A stretch of 64,000 nt of DNA from Desmodus rotundus (taxonomy: Eukaryota > Chordata > Mammalia > Chiroptera > Phyllostomidae), in NCBI RefSeq assembly GCF_022682495.2, contig NC_071392.1, forward strand, positions 107,250,896 through 107,314,895, given 5' to 3'. Under the pieces are notes generated by a model, which saw only the letters and a list, made by a program, of their open reading frames with translations, did not search any database and was not told where the DNA came from. How positions within the stretch are numbered: the first letter of the stretch is position 1; each line of letters opens with the position of its first letter. Below are positions 63,646-64,000 of the stretch, piece by piece. A program made the position numbers and the translations under genes.

Positions 63646-64000
63646 GGGGTCCCCAACCTCTAGGCCACAGACAGTTAGGAACCAGGCCACACAGCAGGAG
63701 GTGAGTGGTGGGCGAGGGATCATCTGTATTTACAGCCACTCCCCATCACCTGCATTACCGCCTGAGCTCCACCTCCCGTCAGACCAGCGGCAGCATTAGA
63801 TTCCCACAGGAGCGCGGACCCTACTGAGAACTGAGTGTGGGAGGGGTCTAGGCTGTGGACTCCTTATGAGAATCTAACGCCTGCTGATCTGAGGTGAGGC
63901 TGAGGCGGTGATGCCAGCGCTGGGGAGCAGCTGCAAATGCAGAGCATCATTAGCAGAGAGGGTTCACTGCACAGAGACCATAACAGATCAATTGCTTGCA
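63646..64000 (+). mobile_element. hAT-type DNA transposon, runs off the window
   Basis: Starts AGGGGTCCCCAACCTCTAGG and GTTAGGAACCAGGCCACACA, then GCAGGAGGTGAGTGGTGGGC, CATTACCGCCTGAGCTCCAC and TTATGAGAATCTAACGCCTG. These are standard blocks of a widespread mammalian hAT family. The right end is outside the window, so length and target duplication cannot be checked. Confidence 0.8.

Noticed and set aside
1..64000. CRISPR arrays, bacterial operons, riboswitches
   Set aside because: Repeat content, splice-like words, SINEs and base composition are those of a mammal; no direct-repeat/spacer pattern or ribosome-binding sites exist.
1..64000. Helitron or SPIN-type recent bat transposons
   Set aside because: I looked for their end signatures and saw none. 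Absence in 64 kb is weak evidence about the species.

Overview
This window looks like a stretch of gene-poor nuclear DNA from a mammal, most likely a bat. The bat signal is a set of six tRNA-derived SINEs of the VES type (heads like GCCCTGGCTGGTGTGGCTCAG, RNA polymerase III A and B boxes, CT-rich body, AATAAA-type tail). They start near 6835, 9693, 12305, 42440, 60400 (reverse) and 60900, and have target-site duplications of up to 18 bp. The rest of the repeat load is ordinary for a placental mammal: MIR, L2, old L1, MaLR/ERV-type LTRs, hAT-Charlie and Tigger fragments. I saw no Helitron or SPIN-type ends, which fits a yangochiropteran bat outside Vespertilionidae, but that is a weak inference.

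I find no intact protein-coding gene. Every open frame above 60 codons that I examined is short, lies in repeats or overlaps equally open frames in other phases. The one recognisable gene-derived sequence is a processed, frameshifted retrocopy of ferritin light chain (about 38871-39750), with its 5' UTR iron-responsive element, a poly(A) tail and a probable target-site duplication. A few single-exon-like segments (37635-37708 and 54556-54623) and several unique, AT-rich, motif-dense blocks (25140-25560, 30330-30790, 37840-38095, 52325-52620) could be conserved non-coding elements or exons. They need cross-species alignment.

Layout. 1-8100: unique sequence with scattered MIR, L2, MLT1, one VES, and an MLT1 LTR carrying a (GGGCT)n tract and a 31-bp minisatellite. 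8140-15650: one ancient L1 ORF2 region, repeatedly interrupted by LTR-like blocks, a VES, a Tigger pair nested inside one another, and a younger L1 tail in the opposite orientation. 15650-24500: LTRs, old L1 3' ends and a mariner-like MITE at 21411-21576. 24500-38100: relatively unique sequence with candidate conserved blocks. 38470-42700: MER5-type copies, the ferritin retrocopy and a VES. 43680-55700: very dense MIR/L2/LTR sequence, a CpG-rich block (46801-47280) and a complete MER2-like Tigger element. 55700-64000: a consensus CTCF motif at 56085, a second, SINE-borne one in the opposite orientation at 60284, MIR/L2, a hAT element holding a VES, a 19-bp quasi-palindrome at 63121-63177, an old L1 and the start of another hAT element running off the end.

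No undescribed system is evident. The best leads are the quasi-palindrome, the SINE-borne CTCF motif facing a non-SINE motif, the minisatellite grown inside an LTR, and the exon-like segments. Repeat family names are from memory of consensus sequences and boundaries are approximate unless a duplication or inverted repeat fixes them.
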